A DNA stretch of 64,000 bases, taken from Candidatus Binatia bacterium. Its GTDB lineage: Bacteria > Desulfobacterota > Binatia > Bin18. The position numbers and the translations under genes were made by a program. The stretch covers positions 2,169,925 through 2,233,924 of the forward strand of contig OX638322.1 in the NCBI GenBank assembly GCA_951812575.1, written 5' to 3'. The notes beneath the pieces were generated by a model. That model ran no database searches and was not told the origin of the DNA. It saw nothing but the letters and a program-made list of their open reading frames with translations. Shown here one piece after another: positions 18,166-26,200 of the stretch (position 1 is the first letter of the stretch; the number at the start of each line of letters is the position of its first letter).

Positions 18166-18897
18166 CTACGCCCTTGCCTGCAAACGCTCGACAAAAGCGA
18201 GGTGCTCGGGTGTGTTGACGCCGGTCTGGAGCCCGGCCAAGACTTGGGCTACGTCCCCAGCCAGCAACGCCTCAACCGCAAGCCGCAGGCCGGGAAAAAT
18301 CCGGCTGTGGAGCAAGCCGTCCGTATTCGGTGCCAGTGGCCGGTATTCATCGTCTGTCAGCACAAACCAGTCGAGCCGTTTCTCGTACACCCGCCAGACC
18401 AGATATTCCTGTACGCCGTTGCGCCGGTAGGCCCGCAGTTTGTCGTGCAAGTCATAGGTGGCGCTACTGGCGGCGATTTCAATAATCAACTCTGGCGACC
18501 CCTCCACGTAGTCGTCCTCGCTCAAACGAGAACGACCGCCGGCCTGCGGTTCAATGCGCAGCAGTGCGTCGGGTTGAGGCTCGTTGTCCAAGTCCAGCCG
18601 AACCGTGGCATTATCCGCGGCCCGAACCCCGGGGGTGAAGGCGCAGTAGGTCACCAGCCAGGCGAGAATGACTCCGTGAGGTTCTGCGTGACCAGCAAAG
18701 CGAACGGGTGATGGCATATGGACGACTCCCTCAATCAATTCGGCCTTTTTGATATCCGACCGAGCCGTATAGCGACGCTCAAATTCACGCCGGGTGAGTC
18801 GGTCACCGTTTTCCAATGGCAGTGGGTGGACTCCAGCCAGCGGGTCGGATGGACCCGTAGAAACGGAAGGATGTATTGGGACGTTATGGCCAGCCAT
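18166..18897 (-). CDS. Uma2-family (DUF820) restriction-endonuclease-fold protein
   Basis: This 243-residue protein belongs to the Uma2/DUF820 family with a PD-(D/E)xK fold. Typical motifs are RREFERRYTARSDIKKAELIEGVVH, split as a helix ending in ELIEG, then QPDALLRI, SPELIIEIAASS (the D...ExA core) and YRRNGVQEYLVWRV. The biological role of Uma2 proteins is unknown; they are abundant in cyanobacteria and environmental bacteria and often occur in many copies. It is divergent from the mini-ferredoxin gene and stands alone. Confidence 0.85.
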   Translation of the reverse strand: MAGHNVPIHPSVSTGPSDPLAGVHPLPLENGDRLTRREFERRYTARSDIKKAELIEGVVHMPSPVRFAGHAEPHGVILAWLVTYCAFTPGVRAADNATVRLDLDNEPQPDALLRIEPQAGGRSRLSEDDYVEGSPELIIEIAASSATYDLHDKLRAYRRNGVQEYLVWRVYEKRLDWFVLTDDEYRPLAPNTDGLLHSRIFPGLRLAVEALLAGDVAQVLAGLQTGVNTPEHLAFVERLQARA

Positions 18898-19045
18898 GTG
18901 GACATGCCTCCGAAACGTTCTGTTCTTATCTTCGTATCATATCGAATGGACCGGGACGACACCGCCCTTTCGTAGGAGCCGCCTTGCCGACCACCCAAGG
19001 AAAGCGCTAGGCTACGAAAATCAACACCATACGGGAGGGCATAGT

Positions 19046-19228
19046 ATGAAAGTCAATTGGGACGAGGAAGTCTGCACGCATTCGGCAAATTGTGTGAAGA
19101 GCCTGCCGCAGGTTTTTAAGGTCGAAGGTGGGAAATTCGTGATTGATCCCAGTGCCGCGTCAGAGGACGAAGTCCGGGCTGTTGTTGCCAAATGCCCGTC
19201 AGGGGCGCTGACCGTACAGGAAGATTAA
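19046..19228 (+). CDS. Divergent 4Fe-4S mono-cluster ferredoxin (Fer4_19 type)
   Basis: This 60-residue protein has three cysteines in the pattern C10-x5-C16 and C50-P, as in CTHSANC and AKCPSGAL. This matches the divergent mono-cluster ferredoxin family, small proteins that may bind a [3Fe-4S] or [4Fe-4S] cluster and serve cytochrome P450s or similar enzymes. The ATG at 19046 follows GGGAGG. A longer frame starting at 18794 overlaps the divergent Uma2 gene and is not supported. The redox partner is not apparent nearby. Confidence 0.85.
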   Translation: MKVNWDEEVCTHSANCVKSLPQVFKVEGGKFVIDPSAASEDEVRAVVAKCPSGALTVQED

Positions 19229-19243
19229 ATCGAGATAAGATCA

Positions 19244-19519
19244 ATGGCCAACCGACAGCCACGACTGGGCAAAGAGGAGCACGTCCGACTTGGGACGAAG
19301 ATGTATGAACGAGACGTGCGTCCTCAAGTGGAAAAGACAAGTCAAGGTAAAATTGTCGCCATTGATGTGGAGACCGGAGTCTTTGAGGTCGCTGAGGACA
19401 CCCTGTCTGCTTCAAAGCGTTTACTGGCACATCATCCAGATGCTCAGATTTGGTGCGTACGAGTCGGCCATCGGGGAGTGCACCGCTTCGGTCCTCGGAG
19501 TTCTGCAGGGTCGATATGA
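19244..19519 (+). CDS. Small conserved-looking protein paired with aspartic protease
   Basis: This 91-residue soluble protein has a charged helical N-terminus (LGKEEHVRLGTKMYERDVRP) followed by a beta-rich half with GKIVAIDVETGVFEVAEDT and WCVRVGHRGVHRFG. No catalytic motif is recognised. It overlaps the following retropepsin-like protease gene by four bases (ATGA), so the two are translationally coupled. From memory, relatives occur upstream of the same type of protease in cyanobacteria; this was not checked. It could be a substrate, inhibitor or antitoxin-like partner. Confidence 0.7.
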   Translation: MANRQPRLGKEEHVRLGTKMYERDVRPQVEKTSQGKIVAIDVETGVFEVAEDTLSASKRLLAHHPDAQIWCVRVGHRGVHRFGPRSSAGSI

Positions 19520-19884
19520 TCTTAGGGGTCGTCAAGGCGAATGAAGCAGTCATTCGCCTTGTGGTAATAGGTCCGAGTGGCCAGCAGCAAGAAATTGAAG
19601 CGATTATCGATACCGGCTTTACTGGCTTCTTGACTTTACCTCACTCACCCGTGGAACGACTTGAACTGCCCTGGTTGTGCCGCCAGCCTGGCATCCTGGC
19701 GGATGGGAAAGTTGATTTTTTCGATGTCTATACGGCTGAGATTATCTGGGACGGACAGCGACGTACTGTTGAGGTTGAAGCAACGGAGACCGAACCCTTA
19801 GTAGGCATGAGCCTCCTTGCGAACTATTCTCTCCAAATGGATATTCGAGAAGGAGGGGCGGTGACGCTTCTGGCGTTGCCATAG
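19516..19884 (+). CDS. Clan AA (retropepsin-like) aspartic protease
   Basis: This 122-residue single-domain protein carries the retropepsin active-site motif EAIIDTGFTGFLTLP (DTG) and a second family motif EPLVGMSLLANYSL near the C-terminus. With only one DTG it would have to act as a homodimer, as viral retropepsins do. The ATG overlaps the stop of the upstream 91-residue gene. It is cytoplasmic, with no signal peptide or membrane segment. The target is unknown; the paired partner is the obvious candidate. Confidence 0.85.
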   Translation: MILGVVKANEAVIRLVVIGPSGQQQEIEAIIDTGFTGFLTLPHSPVERLELPWLCRQPGILADGKVDFFDVYTAEIIWDGQRRTVEVEATETEPLVGMSLLANYSLQMDIREGGAVTLLALP

Positions 19885-19907
19885 CCGTCCCACTTGAGGC
19901 TGTTTGT

Positions 19908-20474
19908 ATGTCACAAACCTCAACGCCGCACACATTTCTCAACGGCCGCGTTGCCGTGCTGGTGGGCGACATTACCCAACAGCGGGTCGCTGCCGTGGTG
20001 AATGCGGCCAACGCAAGCCTGCTGGGTGGCGGGGGTGTGGATGGTGCCATTCATCGGGCCGGCGGGCCGGATATTCTGGCGGCCTGTCAGGAACTGCGGC
20101 GGACCCGTTATCCTGACGGGCTGCCCACGGGGGAAGCCGTCCTCACTACAGCCGGCCGCCTGCCGGCCCGGCAGGTGATTCATACGGTCGGGCCGGTCTA
20201 TGGTGCTGCCGGAGAGAAGGCGGAAGGTCTACTCACCGCCTGTTACCGCAACTCCCTCTCGCTTGCCAGACAGCATGAGCTGACAACAGTGGCCTTCCCG
20301 GCCATCTCGACCGGCGTGTACGGCTATCCGCGTGAGGAGGCCGCGGCAGTTGCCTCGCGGGCAATTACCGACTTCTTCGCTACCGACGCGACTATCACGG
20401 AAGTCCGCCTGGTGTTCTTTGCCCAGCAGGACGCCGATATTTTCCTGACGCACCACACGTTTCCGGCGGCATAA
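19908..20474 (+). CDS. Macro-domain protein, ADP-ribose hydrolase type
   Basis: This 188-residue protein is a stand-alone macro domain with the characteristic AVVNAANASLLGGGGVDGAI phosphate-binding region and AISTGVYGYP near the C-terminus. Members of this MacroD/YmdB-like branch remove ADP-ribose from proteins or nucleic acids or hydrolyse O-acetyl-ADP-ribose. The gene is 24 bases after the aspartic protease gene and in the same direction, so co-expression is plausible. In an accessory zone with toxin-antitoxin modules it could counter an ADP-ribosylating activity (inference), but no ADP-ribosyltransferase is seen here. Confidence 0.92.
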   Translation: MSQTSTPHTFLNGRVAVLVGDITQQRVAAVVNAANASLLGGGGVDGAIHRAGGPDILAACQELRRTRYPDGLPTGEAVLTTAGRLPARQVIHTVGPVYGAAGEKAEGLLTACYRNSLSLARQHELTTVAFPAISTGVYGYPREEAAAVASRAITDFFATDATITEVRLVFFAQQDADIFLTHHTFPAA

Positions 20475-20557
20475 GAATCAGCTCACTCGCTCTCCTCAAC
20501 CTCTCCCTTTCTCGGACCGGGTATGGTAAGGCTGGCCGCTCAGGAAGGGAGAGACAT

Positions 20558-21907
20558 ATGTCGAGAGGGCAGACTGCTGCGAGCTTCGTGCGACGCTGGC
20601 TGTGGGGAATACTCATCTTAGGGTGCTGGCTGGGGTGGACGCCGGTGTCGGCCGAAGACAATGAGAACCGGACCTGGCGCATGCTGGATGAACTTTCCGA
20701 AGAGGAACTCGCCCGTTTCGACTTTTCAACCGACACGCCCCGCCACGCAGACATCCCGTATATGCCGGCGGAAGCCTACCCTTTCAAGCCGCCCTACACG
20801 CCCGAAGAGGTCGGCTATCGGATCATGGAGTTCCCGCATATGCCCCGCTGGAACTGTGTTCAGATTGAGGACACGGGAACACTCACGCCGACCGGCTATC
20901 TCTTTGTGCAACAGATTATCGCCCTGGTACATTATCGCGACCCGGAAGGACTGATGGGCCAGATTCTGGCCGAGCCGGGAGAAGTCTACTCGCGCTGGCT
21001 CACCCAGGATGTCGCTCCCCCGGAAAACTATGGCAACCAGATGCTCTTCAGTACGTTTCGGACCGATCAGCACCTGACAAAAAAAGCGGACCTGTTTGGG
21101 TATTCACTGAGCATGCGCCGGGTACGCCGTTTTCCCCAGCCGCGTCGCCAGGAAAAATTTCCAAACGCGCCCATGGCCTATGACGATTTCTTGGGCCGCG
21201 ACGCCTGGGAGTTCTCCTGGCGTATTGTGGGTACCGATGTGCTCTACAAAACCGCGCGCTTTCCAAAGACGCGCCAGTCGATCACGCTCCAGAGCGAGGA
21301 CGGCACTTTTCAGGACGTACCGGCCAGCGCCATAAAACTGATGGGCGATGACTATCCGTTTTATACCGAAGATAACGGCGTCAAATGCTATCTGGTCGAG
21401 GCCATAGCCAAGTCGGATTGGTTGCCCGATTACTATGCGCCCAGGATTCTGTTCTGGGCGGACCAGCACTATTTCTATCCGTTGCGGACCGAAATCTACA
21501 GTAAGAACGGAGAGCCGGTTATGATAGAAGAGCGCGTGGCCAAGCTCATGAACCCACGCCTCAAGGAGCGCGGCTATCATAACCTGATTACCCTGTGGTG
21601 GGACCCGCAGCAGGACTTCTACTCCTACGGCATCCACGACGCCATGCAGCTTCGGGACTGGTCCCAAGAGGACAAAGACGTGTTCTTTAACCCGGACTTC
21701 ATGCGCCGCACCTGGTTTCCCGCACCGCTCAAGACGCAAGCCGGGATCAGTGTTCCCGAGGAGTTTTTCCTCCGACCCCAACTCCATCGCGGCAAGTTTC
21801 CCAAAGAGCGCAGCCTTGTCCTGCCGGACTATCTGGAAGAAAGAATTCAGGCCCAGGAGGACGCCGGCTATATTGTCTTCACCGGGGAGACGAACGGAAC
21901 GGAGTAG
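20558..21907 (+). CDS. Exported DUF1329-like protein
   Basis: This 449-residue protein starts with a signal peptide (RRWLWGILILGCWLGWTPVSAE, cleavage near residue 31-33). The mature part has several features of DUF1329, an outer-membrane or periplasmic family with a LolA-like fold: DVLYKTARFPKTRQ, YAPRILFWADQHYFYPLR and long amphipathic strands. A GGAAGGGAGAG ribosome binding site precedes the ATG. DUF1329 proteins are often linked to uptake or processing of hydrophobic substrates, but the function is unknown. Family assignment is moderate because it rests on recollection of overall pattern. Confidence 0.65.
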   Translation: MSRGQTAASFVRRWLWGILILGCWLGWTPVSAEDNENRTWRMLDELSEEELARFDFSTDTPRHADIPYMPAEAYPFKPPYTPEEVGYRIMEFPHMPRWNCVQIEDTGTLTPTGYLFVQQIIALVHYRDPEGLMGQILAEPGEVYSRWLTQDVAPPENYGNQMLFSTFRTDQHLTKKADLFGYSLSMRRVRRFPQPRRQEKFPNAPMAYDDFLGRDAWEFSWRIVGTDVLYKTARFPKTRQSITLQSEDGTFQDVPASAIKLMGDDYPFYTEDNGVKCYLVEAIAKSDWLPDYYAPRILFWADQHYFYPLRTEIYSKNGEPVMIEERVAKLMNPRLKERGYHNLITLWWDPQQDFYSYGIHDAMQLRDWSQEDKDVFFNPDFMRRTWFPAPLKTQAGISVPEEFFLRPQLHRGKFPKERSLVLPDYLEERIQAQEDAGYIVFTGETNGTE

Positions 21908-21956
21908 GGTTGATCACTGCCACCCGCAAGGCGGGGCCGAGGGTGGGGTGGAACCA

Positions 21957-21994
21957 ACACAACATTTCTGTTGACATTAACACGTCTGTTGTGT
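21957..21994 (+). promoter_or_regulatory. Likely hicAB promoter/operator
   Basis: Palindrome arms ACACAACA (21957-21964) and TGTTGTGT (21987-21994) flank a TTGACA box (21971-21976) about 30 bases upstream of hicA. A consensus -10 is not obvious at 17 bases. A palindrome over the -35 is where HicB-type antitoxins normally bind to repress their own operon. Confidence 0.5.
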
Positions 21995-22006
21995 CATCCG
22001 TGTTCT

Positions 22007-22195
22007 ATGAACGCCCACGAGCTTCGGCGTTGGCTCAGGAAACGAGGCTGCACATTTCATACGCATAAGGGAGGCAGTGGGCATGTCACAGTCCGACTCG
22101 GGGAGCGCACGACTCAGTTGCCAATGCACGGTGGCAGCAAGGAATTGGGCCGCGGGCTGGTGGCAAAAATCAAGAAAGACCTGGGGTTGAACTAA
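22007..22195 (+). CDS. hicA: HicA-family mRNA interferase toxin
   Basis: This 62-residue protein has the dsRBD-like HicA fold: MNAHELRRWLRKRGCTF, then the catalytic-His region HTHKGGSGHVTVRLG and the C-terminal ELGRGLVAKIKKDLGL. HicA toxins cleave mRNA and inhibit translation when free. The ATG at 22007 is chosen over an upstream in-frame ATG because it matches the family's start. It shares one base with the following hicB start (TAATG), so the pair is coupled. An operator-like palindrome lies just upstream. Confidence 0.85.
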   Translation: MNAHELRRWLRKRGCTFHTHKGGSGHVTVRLGERTTQLPMHGGSKELGRGLVAKIKKDLGLN

Positions 22196-22611
22196 TGCTG
22201 GCCTATCCTATTGTCCTCGAAGACGACGAAGGTTCATTGCTCGCGACGTCCCCGGATTTCCCGGAACTGACGACGTTTGGAATTGACACAGACGAGGCGC
22301 TCGCGCGGGGGGTTGATGCCTTAGAGGAAGCGATAGCGGCCCGTATCCATGACGGCCGGGATATTCCACTCCCTTCGCAAGGACGGCCGGTCGCCGTGCT
22401 GCCGACGCTCACCGCTGTCAAGGTGATGTTGTATCGGGAGATGCGGGCGCAAGGTATCGGGAAGGCAGAGTTGGCACGTCGCCTCGGCTGGCACCTCCCA
22501 CAGGTAGACCGGGTATTGGACGTACAGCACAACTCGCGCATGGACCAACTGGACGCCGCACTGGGCGCTCTAGGCCAGCACCTGTACGTCAGGGCTTCAG
22601 CCCAACGTTAG
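22195..22611 (+). CDS. hicB: HicB-family antitoxin
   Basis: This 138-residue protein has a degraded RNase-H-like N-terminal HicB domain (YPIVLEDDEGSLLATSPDFP) that masks HicA. A C-terminal helix-turn-helix follows (GIGKAELARRLGWHLPQVDR, about 86-105) for DNA binding. It would neutralise HicA and repress the operon through the upstream palindrome. The start overlaps the hicA stop. Length and domain order are normal for HicB. Confidence 0.85.
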   Translation: MLAYPIVLEDDEGSLLATSPDFPELTTFGIDTDEALARGVDALEEAIAARIHDGRDIPLPSQGRPVAVLPTLTAVKVMLYREMRAQGIGKAELARRLGWHLPQVDRVLDVQHNSRMDQLDAALGALGQHLYVRASAQR

Positions 22612-22676
22612 GGGGCGGCGGATCAATTCCTAAAGAAATCCTGCAAACCACTACTCCCCACCTGATCCGTTGGTCC

Positions 22677-22767
22677 CGTGTGACCCGTTGGTCCCATTGC
22701 CGCGCGTGGCCCAAAAGATCCGTTCGGGGTTCATGGGCAATTCGTACAGCCGGGTGCCGGTAGCGCG
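22677..22767 (-). pseudogene. Orphan 3' end of a molybdenum hydroxylase large-subunit gene
   Basis: This 91-base segment encodes, on the minus strand, the same 30 residues as the C-terminus of the hydroxylase gene ending at 23433 (RATGTRLYELPMNPERIFWA and onward). It differs from that gene at nine bases, all synonymous third positions. It has no start or upstream part: the PIN-gene stop lies two bases away. The reading frame continues a few codons past the homologous end (with a duplicated Gly-Thr-Asn-Gly) before a TAG. Confidence 0.9.
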
Positions 22768-22769
22768 TC

Positions 22770-23198
22770 CTACGGATCGATTTTCTGTAGTACTTCTTCT
22801 GCACGTAGTACCTGAAAAGGGAGCCCTGCAACCTCCGAAAGAAAATCTCGATTTTCCGACACAAGTAAGGGAACGGTGAGAGCTTCGATATGAGCTGCAA
22901 CGGCCGCATCACCCGCTTTGCAGCCGAGCCTCTGATATTTCTCAACCAATTTTTGATCTGCCTTTTCCCAGCTGATCTCAACTTGATCGGGATATTGATT
23001 CAGTAACCGGAAGAGTCTATCCATCTCGTCCGGATAAAGATTTGCGCGGAGCTCTAGGAGGATCTGGCGAGGGACGTATACCAAGAGGTGTGACAAGCGC
23101 TGGAGTATCTGAGCGCAGGCCGGCCGCTCAGGCTGATTCCGTAGACCAAATATCCAGATATTCGTGTCCAGAACGGCTCGCTCAGTGGTGAGCGTCAT
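22770..23198 (-). CDS. PIN-domain toxin-like ribonuclease
   Basis: This 142-residue protein has the PIN fold with acidic residues in place: D11 (AVLDTNIWIFG), E49 (ILLELRANL), D97 (KAGDAAVAAHIE) and D118 (SENRDFL). PIN toxins of the VapC type cleave RNA using Mg2+. It overlaps the upstream small gene by 17 bases, consistent with an antitoxin-toxin pair. Base composition is clearly more AT-rich than the flanking hydroxylase genes. The cassette lies between the complete hydroxylase gene and an orphan copy of that gene's tail. Confidence 0.85.
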   Translation of the reverse strand: MTLTTERAVLDTNIWIFGLRNQPERPACAQILQRLSHLLVYVPRQILLELRANLYPDEMDRLFRLLNQYPDQVEISWEKADQKLVEKYQRLGCKAGDAAVAAHIEALTVPLLVSENRDFLSEVAGLPFQVLRAEEVLQKIDP

Positions 23199-23418
23199 GG
23201 GCCGCTATTTCTTCACGAACTTGCTCCAATTGGGTCATAATCTCACCCACCGTCTGATTCAGCCGCCCCTCTCTTGCTAAACGTTCCCGATACTTCTGCG
23301 AAAGATAGGCTAACCCTTTTTGAAAATTCAGCTCGGTTACTTTCTCCAACAAGGCGGTTTGGCTTGCCGGATCAAGAGCCGCGATGTGTTCCGCAAGTTC
23401 ATCGATATTGGGTGACAT
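23182..23418 (-). CDS. Putative antitoxin of the PIN pair
   Basis: This 78-residue acidic, helical protein (MSPNIDELAEHIAALDPASQ) has no recognisable DNA-binding motif. It directly precedes and overlaps the PIN gene and begins 14 bases after the hydroxylase large-subunit stop. The position, size and overlap suggest it is the partner that neutralises the PIN protein. This assignment rests on context only. Confidence 0.6.
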   Translation of the reverse strand: MSPNIDELAEHIAALDPASQTALLEKVTELNFQKGLAYLSQKYRERLAREGRLNQTVGEIMTQLEQVREEIAAHDAHH

Positions 23419-23432
23419 TGTTCGCCTCTTCC

Positions 23433-25712
23433 TTATCCGTGTGAGCCGTTGGTCCCATTGCCGCGCGTAGCCCAGAAAATCCGCTCGGGATTCATGGGCA
23501 ACTCGTACAGCCGGGTACCGGTGGCGCGGTAGATCGCATTGGCCAGGGCCGCACCCGGCGGCACGATAGGCACTTCGCCGACGCCGCGCAGACCATAGGG
23601 GCCTTCGGAGGCTGGGACCTCAGTCAGGACGGTTTCGATCATGGGCAGGTCCAGCGCCACCGGACAGCGGTAGTCCAGCAGGCTGGCATTTTTCAGCTCG
23701 CCGTTATCGAAAATGTATTCCTCATTCAGGGCCCAGCCGATGCCCTGCACGGCTCCCCCCTGGATCTGACCCTCGACTTGAGTCGGATTGATGGCCTTGC
23801 CGACATCCTGGAAGCAGGTATAGCGCAGGATGGTCACCTTGCCCGTGTCCGGATCAACCTCAACATCCGCGACATGGGCGGCATAGGCGTGGGCCGGCTG
23901 CATCCGGGTGGTGCTGCCCTTGCCGATGATCGGCCCGCTGCCCCAGGCTACACTCTCGCGGGCCAGCTCGGCCAGGCTGACTTCGTTCCGGGTATCGTTC
24001 TTGGCCCAGAAACGCTTTGCCTGATACTCCACCTCAGCGACGGACACCTTGAGCTTTTCCGCGGCGCGCTCTTTGAGTTGGGTCAACACATCCTGACTGG
24101 CTTGATGCGCCGCGGCGCTCATCGTGTAGGTAATCCGGCTGCCGCCGCTCAGGTCGGCAAAAGGAGCGCTGTCGGTATCACCCACTGTGATAGTGATGTC
24201 CTGGGGGTCAAGCTGGAGTTCATCGGCCACCATCTGGGAAATCGTGGTGCGGGTGCCGGTCAGGTCCACGGTGCCGACAAAGATGGAAGCGGTGGCGTCC
24301 GGGTTGATTTTGACCTCGGCACTCGATGTGAAGGAGCCCCCGATCCAATAGCCCAGAGCCAGACCCCGGCCGCGGTGGGGACCCTCCAGCGGCGTGGTCC
24401 AGCACGGATGCGTCTCAATCTGTTTCAGCATCTCGGTCAGGCCGATACGGTTGAGCGGCATGCCCAGGGGCAATGTATCGCCTTCTTCGGCGGCGTTTTT
24501 CTGCCGAAACGCCAGCGGGTCGACGTCGATCTCGTCCGCCAGGGCGTCCATCAGGGCTTCAACCGCAAAGGCCGCCGGCGTGCCACCAGGGGCGCGGTAG
24601 GCTTGAACGCGGGGCTTGTTGGTCAGTACGTCAAACCCTTCGGCGACCATATTGTCCAGCTTATATGGAGCTAAACCCACCAGCAGGCCGCGGGCGACCG
24701 GCGAGCCAGGAAAGGCGCCGGCATCATAGCGCATGGTCGTCGTCAGCGCGGTAATCTTCCCATCCCTGGTCGCGCCGGCTTTCACGGTGATGACCGCGGG
24801 CGCCCCTGGGCCGGTTGCGCGTAGCACCTCTTCCCGGGAGACTACGAGTTTGACCGGCCGGCTGGTCTTTTGGGCCAGAACAATGGCGGTAGGCTCAAAC
24901 AGCGCCAGGGCTTTGCCGCCGAATCCGCCCCCGATCTCCATGGGTACGACTTTCAGTTGGCTGGCCGGGAGACCGAGCAAGGTCACGAGTTGGGTCCGAA
25001 CGGTGAAATGTCCCTGGGCCGAGGTCCATAAGGTGACCCGGCCGTTGGGCTCGATCCGCGCGGCGCAGGCCTGGGGTTCCAGATAACCCTGATGGACCAT
25101 CTGGGTCGTATACGTTTTCTCAACAACCGCATCGGCGGCTGCGAACCCGGCCTCAACATCGCCCCGGGTATAGACCATATGGGTAGAAACATTACTCGGT
25201 TGGTCGGATTTTTCCTGGGTCGCCTCTTCGAGGGTGTGCAGGTCTTCGTGCACGAGCGGGGCGTCCGGCTGCATAGCCTGGAGCACGTCTTCCACGACCG
25301 GCAGAGGTTCGTAGTCGACGTCAACCAAGCCGGCCGCCTCCTCGGCAATAAACGGGTCGGTGGCGGCCACCGCGGCCACGACCTGACCGTGATAGCGAAC
25401 TTTATCCGAGGCCATGACGATCTCACGGATGGCGCTCATGTCGATGCTGACTTCTCCCACCAGGGGGGCGGTCGCGCCTTTTGGCAGGGAGGGCAGGTCG
25501 TGGGCGGTAATGACGGCCTTCACACCGGGCAGGGCTTTGGCCCGGCTGGTATCAATCTGCTTGATGCGGGCGTGGGCATACGGGCTACGGACGAGTTTCG
25601 CCCACAGCATGCCAGGCAGATCGAGGTCGGCCCCATAGGTCGCCTTGCCCGTGACCCGCTCCGGGGCATCAACTTTAGCCAAAGACGTTCCAATCACATT
25701 ATACTCAGCCAT
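23433..25712 (-). CDS. Xanthine dehydrogenase-family molybdopterin-binding large subunit
   Basis: This 759-residue protein is the catalytic subunit of a molybdenum hydroxylase. Motifs include IGTSLAKVDAPERVTGKATY at the N-terminus, GGGFGGKALALFEP, AYRAPGGTPAAFAVEALMD and the active-site glutamate region LRGVGEVPIVPPGAAL near the end. The AYRAPGG loop differs from the AYxCSFR of form I CO dehydrogenase, so this is a hydroxylase for another substrate (N-heterocycle, aldehyde or similar). It is last in a three-gene operon after the FeS and FAD subunits. Its last 30 codons are duplicated at 22677-22767. Confidence 0.9.
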   Translation of the reverse strand: MAEYNVIGTSLAKVDAPERVTGKATYGADLDLPGMLWAKLVRSPYAHARIKQIDTSRAKALPGVKAVITAHDLPSLPKGATAPLVGEVSIDMSAIREIVMASDKVRYHGQVVAAVAATDPFIAEEAAGLVDVDYEPLPVVEDVLQAMQPDAPLVHEDLHTLEEATQEKSDQPSNVSTHMVYTRGDVEAGFAAADAVVEKTYTTQMVHQGYLEPQACAARIEPNGRVTLWTSAQGHFTVRTQLVTLLGLPASQLKVVPMEIGGGFGGKALALFEPTAIVLAQKTSRPVKLVVSREEVLRATGPGAPAVITVKAGATRDGKITALTTTMRYDAGAFPGSPVARGLLVGLAPYKLDNMVAEGFDVLTNKPRVQAYRAPGGTPAAFAVEALMDALADEIDVDPLAFRQKNAAEEGDTLPLGMPLNRIGLTEMLKQIETHPCWTTPLEGPHRGRGLALGYWIGGSFTSSAEVKINPDATASIFVGTVDLTGTRTTISQMVADELQLDPQDITITVGDTDSAPFADLSGGSRITYTMSAAAHQASQDVLTQLKERAAEKLKVSVAEVEYQAKRFWAKNDTRNEVSLAELARESVAWGSGPIIGKGSTTRMQPAHAYAAHVADVEVDPDTGKVTILRYTCFQDVGKAINPTQVEGQIQGGAVQGIGWALNEEYIFDNGELKNASLLDYRCPVALDLPMIETVLTEVPASEGPYGLRGVGEVPIVPPGAALANAIYRATGTRLYELPMNPERIFWATRGNGTNGSHG
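23438..23528. repeat. Copy 2 of the 91-base direct repeat (gene tail)
   Basis: This is the resident copy of the repeat shared with 22677-22767, inside the large-subunit gene and including all but its last bases. The copies are in direct orientation, 90% identical (nine differences), and flank the antitoxin-PIN cassette. Confidence 0.9.
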
Positions 25713-25723
25713 GCTGTCCCTCC

Positions 25724-26200
25724 TTAGGCGGTTTGTGAAAGCGCCTGCGACGCGGCCTGAATGGCGCGAACGATTTTGTCATAGCCCGTGCAGCGGCACA
25801 GATTGCCGGAGATCGCCAGCCGAATCTCCGGTTCGCTCGGGTTGGGGTTGCGTTCCAATAATGCCTTGGCCGACATAATAAAGCCCGGCGTACAAAACCC
25901 GCACTGCAAGGCGCCGTGTTCAATAAAAGCCTGCTGCACGGGGTGGAGGTTGCCCTCAGCCGCAACCCCTTCGACCGTGGTCACGTCCGCGCCCGCGGCT
26001 TCTACCGCGAACACGAGGCAGGCATTAACGACCGCGCCGTTCAGGACGACCGTGCAGGCTCCGCAGTTGCCATTGCCACAGCCCTCCTTGGGCCCCATAT
26101 GGCCCAGCTTGTAGCGCAGGGTGTCCAGCAGGGTTTCACGGCTATCGACCAGCGCGTCGTGCGGCTCGCCGTTGACGTTCAGTTCAATCGCCTGTTTCAT
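25724..26200 (-). CDS. (2Fe-2S) small subunit of molybdenum hydroxylase
   Basis: This 158-residue subunit has the plant-type ferredoxin cluster motif EGCGNGNCGACTVVLNG and the second all-helical cluster domain with CGFCTPGFIMSA and NLCRCTGYDKI. It moves electrons from the Mo site to the FAD subunit. It starts within the last bases of the FAD-subunit gene (four-base overlap) and precedes the large-subunit gene by 11 bases. Length is normal for the CoxS type. Confidence 0.93.
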   Translation of the reverse strand: MKQAIELNVNGEPHDALVDSRETLLDTLRYKLGHMGPKEGCGNGNCGACTVVLNGAVVNACLVFAVEAAGADVTTVEGVAAEGNLHPVQQAFIEHGALQCGFCTPGFIMSAKALLERNPNPSEPEIRLAISGNLCRCTGYDKIVRAIQAASQALSQTA

